Shown piece after piece: positions 1 through 14,065 of a stretch of DNA of 64,000 bases. Both the position numbers and the translations under genes were made by a program. Each line of letters starts with the position of its first letter. The first letter of the stretch is position 1. The stretch lies in the NCBI GenBank assembly GCA_949752795.1, contig CATKHW010000422.1:2170001-2234000 (forward strand). The letters run 5' to 3'. A model generated the notes under the pieces. The model was not told the origin of the DNA. It ran no database searches and saw only the letters and a list, made by a program, of their open reading frames with translations. Source of the DNA: Hyperoodon ampullatus. Its lineage: Eukaryota; Chordata; Mammalia; Artiodactyla; Ziphiidae.

Positions 1-88
1 GGCAGAATAGCGGGAAACAGATTTCAAGAGATACGTTGGAATCGCCTTTAAAGCACAGGAAGAGGGGCACTACTTCGACAATGATGCA

Positions 89-162
89 CTTGGCCAAAAA
101 GGGCGTATGCATTTTCTCCTGAATATATTCAGGAGAAAACGCATACGCCCTTTTTGGCCAAG
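89..162. repeat. Unit palindrome P1
   Basis: Two 37-base arms meet at 125/126 with no spacer. The left arm starts 'cttggccaaaaagggcg' and ends 'cctgaata'; the right arm is its reverse complement. L23 is G->A (a CpG transition); all other pairs match. Confidence 0.95.
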
Positions 163-1826
163 CAAGCAAGCGGGCAATGCAAATCTGCACTACAAAGAAG
201 TATCACTTCCCACCGGTCAAAAGGGACATCCACAAAATGTGTAAAAACCAGAAAGGCAAGACAGGCCCTGGAGAACAGGGAGCCTTGTTATGCTGATGGG
301 TGGGATGTAAATTGCCAACTGCCTCTCTGGAGGAGTGCATTCTGTTCCCTAAAACAAGTAAAGAACAGAGCTACAGAGCCAAGGGCACTTCCAGTCTAGG
401 GAATATACCTTGGGAAAACTGAAAATCACTAAGACAGAGCCACCCCAAACTTTAGGGCTGCACTGCTTACAAGGACCTCAACTTGGGTACACCTTAAATA
501 TCCCAGGAAATATAAAAATGGTTCAAAAAATTGTGGTACTTATGTACGATGGAATATCCCTCAGCCATGAAATCAATGTCATAAGAGCAGTAGCAGCAAA
601 ATGGGTGGATTCAGGTACGATGATTCTAAGTGAAATAAGTCACAGAGAAAAAGAAACTTATCATAAGATATCACTTATGAAGATCCGGTAAACATGGCTA
701 CACTTGAACTGAGTTAGGAAAGAGAACAGTGTCTCACATTTAGAAAACACTCTTATGCCTGCTTAAGGGAAAAGAGAGGTGGGGTGATGCATAAAACCAG
801 AGTTTGATATAAGCACAGGTACCGTTCCAAAAACCAACTATGGAATAGACAAGACCTACACCTTCCTCAGTGAAAGGGACTCAAAACCCCATATTTCCCG
901 CAGAGGAATATATCTGACTAGTAAGAATCTTAAAACCTATGTATTGATATGTCTCCGTAAGAGAATCAAGTGTGTCTAGACTGGCATAAACATGGCAGCG
1001 AGAATCAGCTCAAACCCACTATAAAAAGGAATTTCAAAAACAAAGCAAAAAAACTGGGAAATTCTTTACAATTCCTTCAGGGTCTCTGATGAAAGCTGGA
1101 ATGACCCTATCTACAACGACAGCTGGATGTGGCATAAGGCTGGACACTTGGGACTGAGAGGATTGGTGAGATTGGGTGAGCAAATGCAGACCCTTTAAAG
1201 CAATAATGCCTGGCACCCATTCCATGGGTCCCAACTCTCCAGGTTGAAGGGAATATTACTACAGCTATAACATGTACGGGAAACCTAGAGTACGGACACA
1301 CTGTGAATACGAAAGGTTTCTAAAACTCAACGAATAGTCCCTCTCCTGGTGCTCCGGTTTGACTTTCCATCTGCTTTACTATCAACCTCCCAACTTGGAG
1401 AGACAGCCCCTTTAACCTCCTGGTTCGCACAGGTTGCCAATTTGGCAGAGGATGAAAGGGAAGAGGGAGAACCAATGAGAGAGTAGCTGTTAGGCATTTG
1501 GACGGGCACATATCACTGTAATTTCCCGGCAGGAAGAAGAATTAAGCAAAGTCTCAGCCCCCCACCGGGAACCAGCATAGGTCCTGAACCAAAATTTTGG
1601 ACTTGCGGTCAGCTCACCAAAAACGAGTTGAAAAATGGAGCTCAGGGGCACAGCAATTCACAAACTGGCCGAGAAATAAAGGACAACTATCGTCCAAAAA
1701 TCTGTTGAGGGAAGGCAACGAGGCGGACTTGAAAGCGAGGCAGAATAGCAGGAAACAGATTTCAAGAGGTACGTTGGAATCGCCTTTAAAGCACAGGAAG
1801 AAGGGAACAACTTCGACAATGATGCA

Positions 1827-1900
1827 CTTAGCGAAAAAGGGCGTATGCGTTTTCTCCTGAATATATTCAGGGGAAAACGCATACGCCCTTTTTGGCCAAG
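1827..1900. repeat. Unit palindrome P2
   Basis: Centre 1863/1864. Differences from consensus: L4 G->A, L7 C->G and R9 A->G, all one-sided. This unit has the unusual 'gccgagaaataaagg' variant upstream, shared with the P11 unit. Confidence 0.94.
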
Positions 1901-3564
1901 CAAGCAAGCGGGCAATGCAAATCTGCACTACAAAGAAGTATCACTTCCCACTGGTCAAAAGGGACATCCACACAATGTGTAAAATCCAGAAACGAAAGAC
2001 TGGCCCTGGAGAACCGGGAGCCTTCTTATGCTGATGGGCGGGATGTAAATTGCCAACTGCCTCTCTGGAGGAGTGCATTGTGTTCCCTAAAACAAGTAAA
2101 CAACAGAGCTACAGAGCCAAGGGCACTTCCGGTCTAGGGAATATTCCTTGGAAAACTGAAAATCAATAAGACAGAGCCACCCCAAAATTTAGGGCTGCAC
2201 TGCTTACAAGTACCTCAACTTGGGTACACCTTAAATATCCCAGGAAATATAAAAATGGTTCAAAAAATTGTGGTACTTACGTACGATGGAATATCCCTCA
2301 GCCATGAAATCAATGTCATAAGACCAGTAGCAGCAAAATGGGTGGATTCAGGTACGCTGATTCTAAGGGAAATAAGTCACAGAGAAAAAGAAACTTATCA
2401 TAAGATATCACTTATGAAGATCCTGTAAACATGGCTACACTTGAACTGAGTTAGGAAAGAGAACAGAGTCTGACATTTAGAAAACACTCTTATGCCTGCT
2501 TAAGGGGGAAGGAGAGGTGGGGTGATGCATAAAACCAGAGTTTGATATAAGCACAGGTACCGTTCCAAAAACCAACTATGGAATAGACAAGACCTACACC
2601 TTCCTCAGTGAAAGGGACTCAAAACCCCATATTTCCTGCAGAGGAATATATCTGACTAGTAAGAATCTTAAAACCTATGTATTGATATGTCTCCGTAAGG
2701 GAATCAAGTGTGTCTAGACTGGCATAAACATGGCAGCGAGAATCAGCTGAAACCCACTATAAAAAGGAATTTCAAAAACAAAACAAAAAAACTGGGAAAT
2801 TCGTTTCAATTCCTTCAGGGTCTCTGATGAAACCTGGAATGACCCTATCTACAATGACAGCTGGATGTGGCATAAGGCTGGACACTTGGGACTGAGAGGA
2901 TTGGTGAGATTGGGTGAGCAAATGCAGACCCTTGAAAGCACCAATGCCTGGCACACCTTCCATGAGTCCCAACTCTCCAGGTTGAAGGGAATATTACTAC
3001 AGCTTCAACATGTATGGGAAACCTAGAGAACGGACACACTGTCAATACGAAAGGTTTCTAAAACTCAACGAATAGTCCCTCTCCTGGTGCTCCGGTTTGA
3101 CTTTCCATCTGCTTTACTATCAACCTCCCAACTTGGAGAGACAGCCCCTTTAACCTCCTGGTTCGCACAGGTTGCCAATTTGGCAGAGGATGAAATGGAA
3201 GAGGGAGAACCAATGAGAGAGTAGCTGTTAGGCATTTGGACGGGCACATATCACTGTAATTTCCCGGCAGGAAGAAGAATTAACCAAGGTCTCAGCCACC
3301 CACCGGGAACCAGTATAGGTCCTGAACCAAAATTTTGGACTTGAGGTCAGCTCACCAAAAACGAGTTGAAAAATGGAGCTCAGGGGCACAGCAATTCACA
3401 AACTGGCCGAGTAATAAAGGACAACTATCGTCCAAAAATCTGTTGAGGGAAGGCAATGAGGCGGACTTGAAAGCGAGGCAGAATAGCAGGAAACAGATTT
3501 CAAGAGGTACCTTGGAATCGCCTTTAAAGCACAGGAAGAGGGGCACAATTTCGACAATGATGCA

Positions 3565-3638
3565 CTTGGCCAAAAAGGGCGTATGCGTTTTCTCCTGAAT
3601 ATATTCAGGAGAAAAGGCATACGCCCTTTTTGGCCAAG
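3565..3638. repeat. Unit palindrome P3
   Basis: Centre 3601/3602. The left arm is consensus. The right arm has R15 C->G. Confidence 0.94.
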
Positions 3639-5301
3639 CAAGAAAGCGGGCAATGCAAATCTGCACTACAAAGAAGTATCACTTCCCACCGGTCAAAAGG
3701 GTCATCCACAAAAATGTGTAAAAACCAGAAAGGCAAGACCGGCACTGGAGAACAGGGATCCTTGTTATGCTGATAAGGGATGTAAATTGCCAACTGCCTC
3801 TCTGGAGGAGTGCATTGTGTTCCCTAAAACAAGTAAACAACAGAGCTACAGAGCCAAGGGCACTTCCAGTCTAGGGAATATACCTTGGGAAAACTGAAAA
3901 TCAATAAGACAGAGCCACCCCAAAATTTAGGGCTGCACTGCTTACAAGGACCTCAACTTGGGTACACCTTAAATATCCCAGGAAATATAAAAATGGTTCA
4001 AAAAATTGTGGTACTTACGTACGATGGAATATCCCTCAGCCATGAAGTCAATGTCATAAGACCAGTAGCAGCAAAATGGGTGGATTCAGGTACGATGATT
4101 CTAAGTGAAATAAGTCACACAGAAAAAGAAACTTATCATAAGATATCACTTATGAAGATCCTGTAAACATGGCTACACTTGAACTGAGTTAGGAAAGAGA
4201 ACAGTGTCTCACATTTAGAAAACACTCTTATGCCTGCTTAAGGGGGAAGGAGAGGTGGGGTGATGCATAAAACCAGAGTTTGATATAAGCACAGGTACCG
4301 TTCCAAAAACCAACTATTGAATAGACAAGACCTACACCGTCCTCAGTGAAAGGGACTCAAAACCCCATATTTCCCGCAGAGGAATATATCTGACTAGTAA
4401 GAATCTTAAAACCTATGTATTGATATGTCTCTGTAAGGGAATCAAGTGTGTCTAGACTGGCATAAACATGGCAGCGAGAATCAGCTCAAACTCACTATAA
4501 AAAGGAATTTAAAAAACAAAACAAAAAAACTGGGAAATTTTTACAATTCCTTCAGGGTCTCTGATGAAACCTGGAATGACCCTATCTACAATGACAGCTG
4601 GATGTGGCATAACGAGGGACACTTGGCACTGAGACGATTGGTGAGATTGGGTGAGCAAATGCAGACCCTTTAAAGCACAAATCCCTGGCACACATTCCAT
4701 GGGTCCCAACTCTCCAGGTTGAAGGGAATATTACTACAGCTATAACATGTAAGGGAAACCTAGAGAACAGACACACTGTGAATACGAAAGGTTTCTAAAA
4801 CTCACCGAATAGTCCCTGTCCTGGTGCTTTGGTTTGACTTTCCATCTGCTTTACTGTCAACCTCCCAACTTGGAGAGACAGCCCCTTTAACCTCCTGGTT
4901 CGCACAGGTTGCCAATTTGGCAGAGGATGAAAGGGAAGAGGGAGAACCAATGAGAGAGTAGCTGTTAGGCATTTGGACGGGCACATATCACTGGAATTTC
5001 CCGGCAGGAAGAAGAATTAAGCAAAGTCTCAGCCATCCACCGGGAACCAGTATAGGTCCCGAACCAAAATTTTGGGCTTGCGGTCAGCTCACCAAAAACG
5101 AGTTGTAAAATGGAGCTCAGGGGCACAGCAATTCACAAACTGGCCGAGTAATAAAGGACAACTATCGTCCAAAAATCTGTTGAGGGAAGGCACCGAGGCG
5201 GACTTGAAAGCGAGGCAGAATAGCAGGAAACTGATTTCAAGAGGTACGTTGGAATCGCCTTTAAAGCACAGGAAGAGGGGCACAACTTCGACAATGATGC
5301 A

Positions 5302-5374
5302 CTTGGCCAAAAGGGTGTATGCGTTTTCTCCTGAATATATTCAGGAGAAAACGCATACGCCCTTTTTGGCCAAG
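5302..5374. repeat. Unit palindrome P4
   Basis: Centre 5337/5338. The left arm is 36 bases because one A of the A-run is missing, and L16 is C->T (CpG). The right arm is consensus. Just downstream, 'accggtaaaaggga' lacks one C, a variant found again only after P8. Confidence 0.94.
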
Positions 5375-7038
5375 CAAGCAAGCGGGCAATGCAAATCTGC
5401 ACTACAAAGACGTATCACTTCCCACCGGTAAAAGGGACATCCACAAAATGTGTAAAATCCAGAAAGGCAAGACAGGCCCTGGAGAACAGGGAGCCTTGTT
5501 ATGCTGATGGGCGGGATGTAAATTGCCAACTGCCTCTCTGGAGGAGTGCATTGTGTTCCCTAAAACAAGTAAACAACAGAGCTACAGAGCCAAGGGCACT
5601 TCCAGTCTAGGGAATATTCCTTGGGAAAACTGAAAATCAATAAGACAGAGCCACCCCAAAATTTAGGGCTGCACTGCTTACAAGGACCTCAACTTGGGTA
5701 CACCTTAAATATCCCAGGAAATATAAAAATTGTTCAAAAAATTGTGGTACTTACGTACGATGCAATATCCCTCAGCCATGAAATCAATGTCATAAGACCA
5801 GTAGCAGCAAAATGGGTGGATTCAGGTACGATGATTCTAAGTGAAATAAGTCACACAGAAAAAGAAACTTATCATAAGATATCACTTATGAAGATCCTGT
5901 ACACATGGCTACACTTGAACTGAGTTAGGAAAGAGAACAGTGTCTCACATTTAGAAAACACTCTTATGCCTGCTTAAGGGGGAAGGAGAGGTGGGGTGAT
6001 GCATAAAACCAGAGTTTTATATAAGCACAGGTACCGTTCCAAAAACCAACTATGGAATAGAAAAGACCTACACCTTCCTCAGTGAAAGGGACTCAATACC
6101 CCATATTTCCCGCAGAGGAATATATCTGACTAGTAAGAATCTTAAAACCTATGTATTGATATGTCTCCGTAAGGGAATCAAGTGTGTCTAGACTGGCATA
6201 AATATGGCAGCGAGAATCAGCTCAAACCCAGTATAAAAAGGAATTTCAAAAACAAAACAAAAAAACTAGGAAATTCTTTACAATTCCTTCAGGGTCTCTG
6301 ATGAAACCTGGAATGACCCTATCTACAGTGACAGCTGGATGTGGCATAAGGCAGGACACTTGGGACTGAGAGGATTGGTGAGATTGGGTGAGCAAATGCA
6401 GACCCTTTAAAGCAATAATGCATGGCACCCATTCCATGGGTCCCAACTCTCCAGGTTGAAGGGAATATTACTACAGTTATATCATGTACGGGAAACCTAG
6501 AGAACGGACACACTGTGAATACGAAAGGTTTCTAAAACTCAACGAATAGTCCCTCTCCTGGTGCTCCGGTTTGACTTTCCATCTGCTTTACTATCAACCT
6601 CCCAACTTGGAGAGACAGCCCCTTTAACTTCCTGGTTCGCACAGGTTGCCAATTTGGCAGAGGATGAAAGGGAAGTGGGAGAACCAATGAGAGAGTAGCT
6701 GTTAGGCATTTGGACGGGCACATATCACTGTAATTTCCCGGCAGCAAGAAGAATTAACCAAAGTCTCAGCCACCCACCGGGAACCAGTATAGGTCCTGAA
6801 CCAAAATTTTGGACTTGCGGTCAGCTCACCAAACACGAGTTGAATAATGGAGCTCAGGGGCACAGCAATTCACAAACTGGCTGAGTAATAAAGGACAACT
6901 ATCATCCAAAAATCTCTTGAGGGAAGGCAACGAGGCGGACTTGAAAGCAAGGCAGAATAGCAGGAAACAGATTTCAAGAGGTACGTTGGAATCGCCTTTA
7001 AAGCAAAGGAAGAGGGGCACAACTTCGACAATGATGCA

Positions 7039-7112
7039 CTTGGCCAAAATGGGCGTATGCGTTTTCTCCTGAATATATTCAGGAGAAAACGCATACGCCC
7101 TTTTTGGCCAAG
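7039..7112. repeat. Unit palindrome P5
   Basis: Centre 7075/7076. The only change is L12 A->T, shared with P7. Confidence 0.95.
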
Positions 7113-8777
7113 CAAGCAAGCGGGCAATGCAAATCTGCACTACAAATAAGTATCACTTCCCACCGGTCAAAAGGGACATCCACAAAATGTGTAAAAACCA
7201 GAAAGGCAAGACAGGCCCTGGAGAACAGGGAGCCTTTTTATGCTGATGGGCGGGATGTAAACTGCCAACTGCCTCTCTGGAGGAGTGCCTTGTGTTCCCT
7301 AAAACAAGTAAAGAACAGAGCTACAGAGCCAAGGGCACTACCAGTCTAGGGAATATACCTTGGGAAAACTGAAAATCAATAAGACAGAGCCACACCAAAA
7401 TTTAGGGCTGCACTGCTTACAAGGACCTCAACTTGTGTACACCTTAAATATCCCAGGAAATATAAAAATGGTTCAGAAAATTGCAGTACTTACGTACGAT
7501 GGAATATCCCTCAGCCATGAAATCAATGTCATAAGACCAGTAGCAGCAAAATGGGTGGATTCAGGTACGATGATTCTAAGTGAAATAAGTCACACAGAAA
7601 AAGAAACTTATCATAAGATATCACTTATGAAGATCCTGTAAACATGGCTACACTTGAACTGAGTTAGGAAAGAGAACAGTGTCTCACATTTAGAAAACAC
7701 TCTTATGCCTGCTTAAGGGGGAAGGAGAGGTGGGGTGATGCATAAAACCAGAGTGTGATATAAGCACAGGTACCGTTCCAAAAACCAACTATGGAATAGA
7801 CAAGACCTACACCTTCCTCAGTGAAAGGGACTCAAAACCCCATATTTCCCTCAGAGGAATATATCTGACTAGTAAGAATCTTAAAACCTATGTATTGATA
7901 TATCTCCGTAAGGGAATCAAGTGTGTCTAGACTGGCATAAACATGGCAGCGAGAATCAGCTCAAACCCACTATAAAAAGGAATTTCAAAAACAAAACAAA
8001 AAAACTAGGAAATTCTTTACAATTCCTTCAGGGTCTCTGATGAAACCTGGAATGACCTTATCTACAATGACAGCTGGATGTGGCATAAGGAGGGACACTT
8101 GGGACTGAGACGATTGGTGAGATTGGGTGAGCAAATGCAGACCCTTTAAAGCACAAATGCCTGGCACCCATTCCATGGGTCCCAACTCTCCAGGTTGAAG
8201 GGAATATTACTACAGCTATAACATGTACGGGAAACCTAGAGAACGGACACACTCTGAAATCGAAAGGTTTCTAAAACTCAATGAACAGTCCCTCTCCTGG
8301 TGCTCCGGTTTGACTTTCCATCTGCTTTACTATCAACCTCCCAACTTGGAGAGACAGCCCCTTTAACCTCCTGGTTCGCACAGGTTGCCAATTTGGCAGA
8401 GGATGAAAGGGAAGAGGGAGAACCAATGAGAGAGTAGCTGTTAGGCATTTGGACGGTCACATATCACTGTAATTTCCCGGCAGGAAGAAGAATTAACCAT
8501 TGTCTCAGCCACCCACCGTGAACCAGTATAGGTCCTGAACCTAAGTTTTGGACTTGCGGTCAGCGCACCAAAAACGAGTTGAAAAATGGAGCTCAGGGGC
8601 ACAGCAATTCACAAACTGGCCGAGTAATAAAGGACAACTATCGTCCAAAAATTTGTTGAGGGAAGGCAACGAGGCGGACTTGAATGCGAGGCAGAATAGC
8701 AGGAAACAGATTTCAAGAGGTACGTTGGAATCGCCTTTAAAGCACAGGAAGAGGTGCCCAACTTCGACAATGATGCA

Positions 8778-8851
8778 CTTGGCCAAAAAGGGCGTATGCA
8801 TTTTCTCCTGAATATATTCAGGAGAAAACGCATACGCACTTTTTGGCCAAG
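8778..8851. repeat. Unit palindrome P6
   Basis: Centre 8814/8815. Changes are L23 G->A (CpG) and R24 C->A. Confidence 0.94.
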
Positions 8852-10515
8852 CAAGCAAGCGGGCAATGCAAATCTGCACTACAAAGAAGTATCACTTCCC
8901 ACCTGTCAAAAGGGACGTCCACAAAATGTGTAAAAACCAGAAAGGCAAGACAGGCCCTGGAGAACAGGGAGCCTTGTTATGCTGATGGGCGGGATGTAAA
9001 TTGCCAACTGCCTCTCTGGAGGAGTGCATTGTGTTACCTAAAACAAGTAAACAACGGAGCTACAGAGCCAAGGGCACTTCCAGTCTAGGGAATATACCTT
9101 GGGAAAACTGAAAATCAATAAGACAGAGCCACCCCAAAATTTAGGGCTGCACTGCTTACAAGGACCTCAACTTGGGTACACCTTAAGTATCCCAGGAAAT
9201 ATAAAAATGGTTCAGAAAATTGTGGTACTTACGTACGATGGAATATCCCTCCGCCATGAAATCAATGTCATAAGACCAGTAGCAGCAAAATGGGTGGATT
9301 CAGGTACGATGATTCTAAGTGAAATAAGTCACACAGAAAAAGAAACTTATCATAAGATATCACTTATGAAGATCCTGTAAACATGGCTACACTTGAACTG
9401 AGTTAGGAAAGAGAACAGTGTCTCACATTTAGAAAACACTCTTATGCCTGCTTAAGGGGGAAGGAGAGTTGGGGTGCTGCATAAAACCAGAGTTTAATAT
9501 AAGGACAGGTACTGTTCCAAAAACCAACTATGGAATAGACAAGACCTACACCTTCCTCAGTGAAAGGGACTCAAAACCCCATATTTCCCGCAGAGGAATA
9601 TATCTGACTAGTAAGAATCTTAAAACCTATATATTGATATGTCTCCGTAAGGGAATCAAGTGTGTCTAGACTGGCATAAACATGGCAGCGAGAATCAGCT
9701 CAAACACACTATAAAAAGGAGTTTCAAAAACAAAACAAAAAACTGGGAAATTCTTTACAATTCCTTCAGGGTATCTGATGAAACCTGGAATGACCCTATC
9801 TACAGTGACAGCTGGATGTGGCATAACGAGGGACACTTGGGACTGAGACGATTGGTGAGATTTGGTGAGCAAATGCAGACCCTTTAAAGCACAAATGCCT
9901 GGCACCCATTCCATGGGTCCCAACTCTCCAGGTTGAAGGGAATATTACCACAGCTATAACATGTACGGGAAACCTAGAGAACGGACACACTGTGAATACG
10001 AAAGGTTTCTAAAACTCAACGAATAGTCCCTGTCCTGGTGCTCTGGTTTGACTTTCCATCTGCTTTACTATCAACCTCCCAACTTGGAGAGACAGCCCCT
10101 TTAACCTCCTGGTTCGCACAGGTTGCCAATTTGGCAGAGGATGAACGAGAAGAGGGAGAACCAATGAGAGAGTAGCTGTTAGGCATTTGGACGGGCACAT
10201 ATCACTGTAATTTCCCGGCAGGAAGAAGAATTAACCAAAGTCTCAGCCCCCCACCGGGAAACAGCATAGGTCCTGAACCAAAATTTTGGAATTGTGGTCA
10301 GCTCACCAAAAACGAGTTGAAAAATGGAGCTCAGGGGCACAGCAATTCACAAACTGGCCGAGTAATAAAGGACAACTATGGTCCAAAAATCTCTTGAGGG
10401 AAGGCAACAAGGCGGACTTGAAAGCGAGGCAGAATAGCAGGAAACAGATTTCAAGAGGTACGTTGGAATCGCCTTTAAAGCACAGGAAGAGGGGCACAAC
10501 TTCGACAATGATGCA

Positions 10516-10589
10516 CTTGGCCAAAATGGACGTATGCGTTTTCTCCTGAATATATTCAGGAGAAAACGCATACGCCCTTTTTGGCCAAG
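10516..10589. repeat. Unit palindrome P7
   Basis: Centre 10552/10553. Changes are L12 A->T (as in P5) and L15 G->A. The right arm is consensus. Confidence 0.94.
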
Positions 10590-12253
10590 CAAGCAAGCGG
10601 GCAATGCAAATCTGCACTACAAATAAGTATCACTTCCCACCGGTCAAAAGGGACATCCACAAAATGTGTAAAAACCCGAAAGGCAAGACAAGCCCTGGAA
10701 AACAGGGAGCCTTGTTATGCTGATGGGCGGGATGTAAACTGCCAACTGCCTCTCTGGGGGAGTGCATTGTGTTCCGTAAAACAAGTAAAGAACAGAGCTT
10801 CAGAGCCAAGGGCACTTCCAGTCTAGGGAATATACCTTGGGAAAACTGAAAATCAATAAGACAGAGCCACCCCAAAATTTAGGGCTGCACTGCTTACAAG
10901 GACCTCAACTTGGGTACACCGTAAATATCCCAGGAAATATAAAAATGGTTCAGAAAATTGCGGTACTTACGTACGATGGAATATCCCTCAGCCATGAAAT
11001 CAATGTCCTAAGACCAGTAGCAGCAAAATGGGTGGATTCAGGTACGATGATTCTAAGTGAAATAAGGCACACAGAAAAAGAAACTTATCATAAGATATCA
11101 CTTATGAAGATCCTGTAAACATGGCTACACTTGAACTGAGTTAGGAAAGAGAACAGTGTCTCACATTTAGAAAACACTCTTATGCCTGCTTAAGGGGGAA
11201 GGAGAGGTGGGGTGATGCATAAAACCAGAGTGTGATATAAGCACAGGTACCGTTCCAAAAACCAACTATGGAATAGACAAGACCTACACCTTCCTCAGTG
11301 AAAGGGACTCAAAACCCCATATTTCCCACAGAGGAATATATCTGACTAGTAAGAATCTTAAAACCTATGTATTGATATGTCTCCGTAAGGGAATCAAGTG
11401 TGTCTAGACTGGCATAAACATGGCAGCGAGAATCAGCTCAAACCCACTATAAAAAGGAATTTCAAAAACAAAACAAAAAAACTACGAAATTCTTTACAAT
11501 TCCTTCAGGGTCTCTGATGAAACCTGGAATGACCTTATCTACAATGACAGCTGGATGTGGCATAAGGAGGGACACTTGGGACTGAGACGATTGTTGAGAT
11601 TGGGTGAGCAAATGCAGACCCTTTAAAGCACAAATGCCTGGCACCCATTCCATGGGTCCCAACTCTCCAGGTTGAAGGAAATATTACTACAGATATAACA
11701 TGTTCGGGAAACCTAGAGAACGGACACACGTGAAATCGAAAGGTTTCTAAAACTCAATGAACAGTCCCTCTCCTTGTGCTCCGGTTTGACTTTCCATCTG
11801 CTTTACTATCAACCTCCCAACTTGGAGAGACAGCCCCTTTAACCTCCTGGTTCGCACAGGTTGCCAATTTGGCAGAGGATGAAAGGGAAGAGGGAGAACC
11901 AATGAGAGATTAGCTGTTAGGCATTTGGACGGTCACATATCACTGTAATTTCCCGGCAGGAAGAAGAATTAACCAATGTCTCAGCCACCCACCGTGAACC
12001 AGTATAGGTCCTGAACCTAAGTTTTGGACTTGCGGTCAGCTCACCAAAAACGAGTTGAAAAATGGAACTCAGGGGCACAGCAATTCACAAACTGGCCGAG
12101 TAATAAAGGACAACTATCGTCCAAAAATCTGTTGAGGGAAGGCAACGAGGCGGACTTGAAAGCGAGGCAGAATAGCAGGAAACAGATTTCAAGAGGTACG
12201 TTGGAATCACCTTTAAAGCACAGGAAGAGGTGCCCAACTTCGACAATGATGCA

Positions 12254-12327
12254 CTTGGCCAAAAAGGGCGTATGCGTTTTCTCCTGAATATATTCAGGAG
12301 AAAACGCATACGCCCTTTTTGGCCAAG
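12254..12327. repeat. Unit palindrome P8 (perfect)
   Basis: Centre 12290/12291. All 37 pairs match. Confidence 0.97.
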
Positions 12328-13991
12328 CAAGCAAGCGGGCAATGCAAATCTGCACTACAAAGAAGTATCACTTCCCACCGGTAAAAGGGACATCCACAAA
12401 ATGTGTAAAATCCAGAAAGGCAAGACAGGCCCTGGAGAACAGGGAGCCTTGTTATGCTGATGGGCGGGATGTAAATTGCCAACTGCCTCTCTGGAGGAGT
12501 GCATTGTGTTCCCTAAAACAAGTAAACAACAGAGCTACAGAGCCAAGGGCACTTCCAGTCTAGGGAATATTCCTTGGGAAAACTGAAAATCAATAAGACA
12601 GAGCCACCCCAAAATTTAGGGCTGCACTGCTTACAAGGACCTCAACTTGGGTACACCTTAAATATCCCAGGAAATATAAAAATGGTTCAGAAAATTGCGG
12701 TACTTACGTACGATGGAATATCCCTCAGCCATGAAATCAATGTCATAAGACCAGTAGCAGCAAAATGGGTGGATTCAGGTACGATGATTCTAAGTGAAAT
12801 AAGTCACACAGAAAAAGAAACTTATCATAAGATATCACTTATGAAGATCCTGTAAACATGGCTAAACTTGAAGTGAGTTAGGAAAGAGAACACTGTCGCA
12901 CATTTAGAAAACACACTTATGCCTGCTTAAGGGGGAAGGAGAGGTGGGGTGATGCATAAAACGAGACTTTGATATAAGCACACGTACCGTTCCAAAAACC
13001 AACTATGGAATAGACAAGACCTACACCTTCCTCAGTGAAAGGGACTCAAAACCCCATATTTCCCGCAGAGGAATATATCTGACTAGTAAGAATCTTAAAC
13101 CCTATGTATTGATATGTCTCCATAAGGGAAACAAGTGTCTCTAGACTGGCATAAACATGGCAGCGAGAATCAGCTCAAACCCACTATAAAAAGGAATTTC
13201 AAAAACAAAACAAAAAAACTGGGAAATTCTTTACAATTCCTTCAGGGTCTCTGATGAAACCTGGAATGACCCTATCTACAATGACAGCTGGATGTGGCAT
13301 AAGGCTGGACACTTGGGACTGAGAGGATTGGTGAGATTGGGTGAGCAAATGCAGACCCTTTAAAGCAATGATGCATGGCACCCATTCCATGGGTCCCAAC
13401 TCTCCAGGTTGAAGGGAATATTACTACAGTTATAACACATACGGGAAACCTAGAGAACGGACACACTGTGAATACGAAAGGTTTCTAAAACTCAACGAAT
13501 AGTCCGTCTCCTGGTGCTCCGTTTTGACTTTCCATCTGCTTTACTATCAACCTCGCAACTTCGAGAGACAGCCCCTTTAACCTCCCAGTTCACACAGGTT
13601 TCCCATTTGGCAGAGGATGAAAGGGAAGAGAGAGAACCAATGAGACAGTAGCTGTTAGGCACTTGGACGGGCACATATCACTGTAATTCCCCAGCAGGAA
13701 GAAGAATTAACCAAAGTCTCAGCCCCCCACTGGGAACCAGCATAGGTCCTGAACCAAAATTTTGGACTTGCGGTCAGCTCACAAAAAACGAGTTGAACAA
13801 TGGGGCTCAGGGGCACAGCAATTCACAAACTGGCCAAGTAATAAAGGACAAGTATCGTCCAAAAATCTGTTGAGGGAAGGCAATGAGGCGGACTTGAAAG
13901 CGAGGCAGAGTAGCAGGAAACAGATTTCAAGAGGCACGTTGGAATCGCCTTTAAAGCACAGGAAGAGGGGCACAACTTCGACAATGATGCA

Positions 13992-14065
13992 CTTGGCCAA
14001 AAAGGGCGTATGCGTTTTCTCCTGAATATATTCAGGAGAAAACGCATACGCCCTTTTTGGCCAAG
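13992..14065. repeat. Unit palindrome P9 (perfect)
   Basis: Centre 14028/14029. All 37 pairs match, although the surrounding unit is among the more variable ones of array A. Confidence 0.97.

Larger units (their letters stand above)
5338..12290 (+). repeat. Two-unit higher-order repeat in array A (units of P5-P8)
   Basis: Alternate units share private variants. P5 and P7 units share L12 A->T in the palindrome and 'ctacaaataagtatcac' after it. P6 and P8 units share 'gaggtgcccaacttcg', 'cctaagttttggac', 'gaacagtccctctcc' and 'gacggtcacatatc'. The spacing is 3476-3477 bp, twice the unit. P4 and P8 share their downstream variant at 6953 bp, four units. This pattern indicates duplication of blocks longer than one unit. 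Confidence 0.8.
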
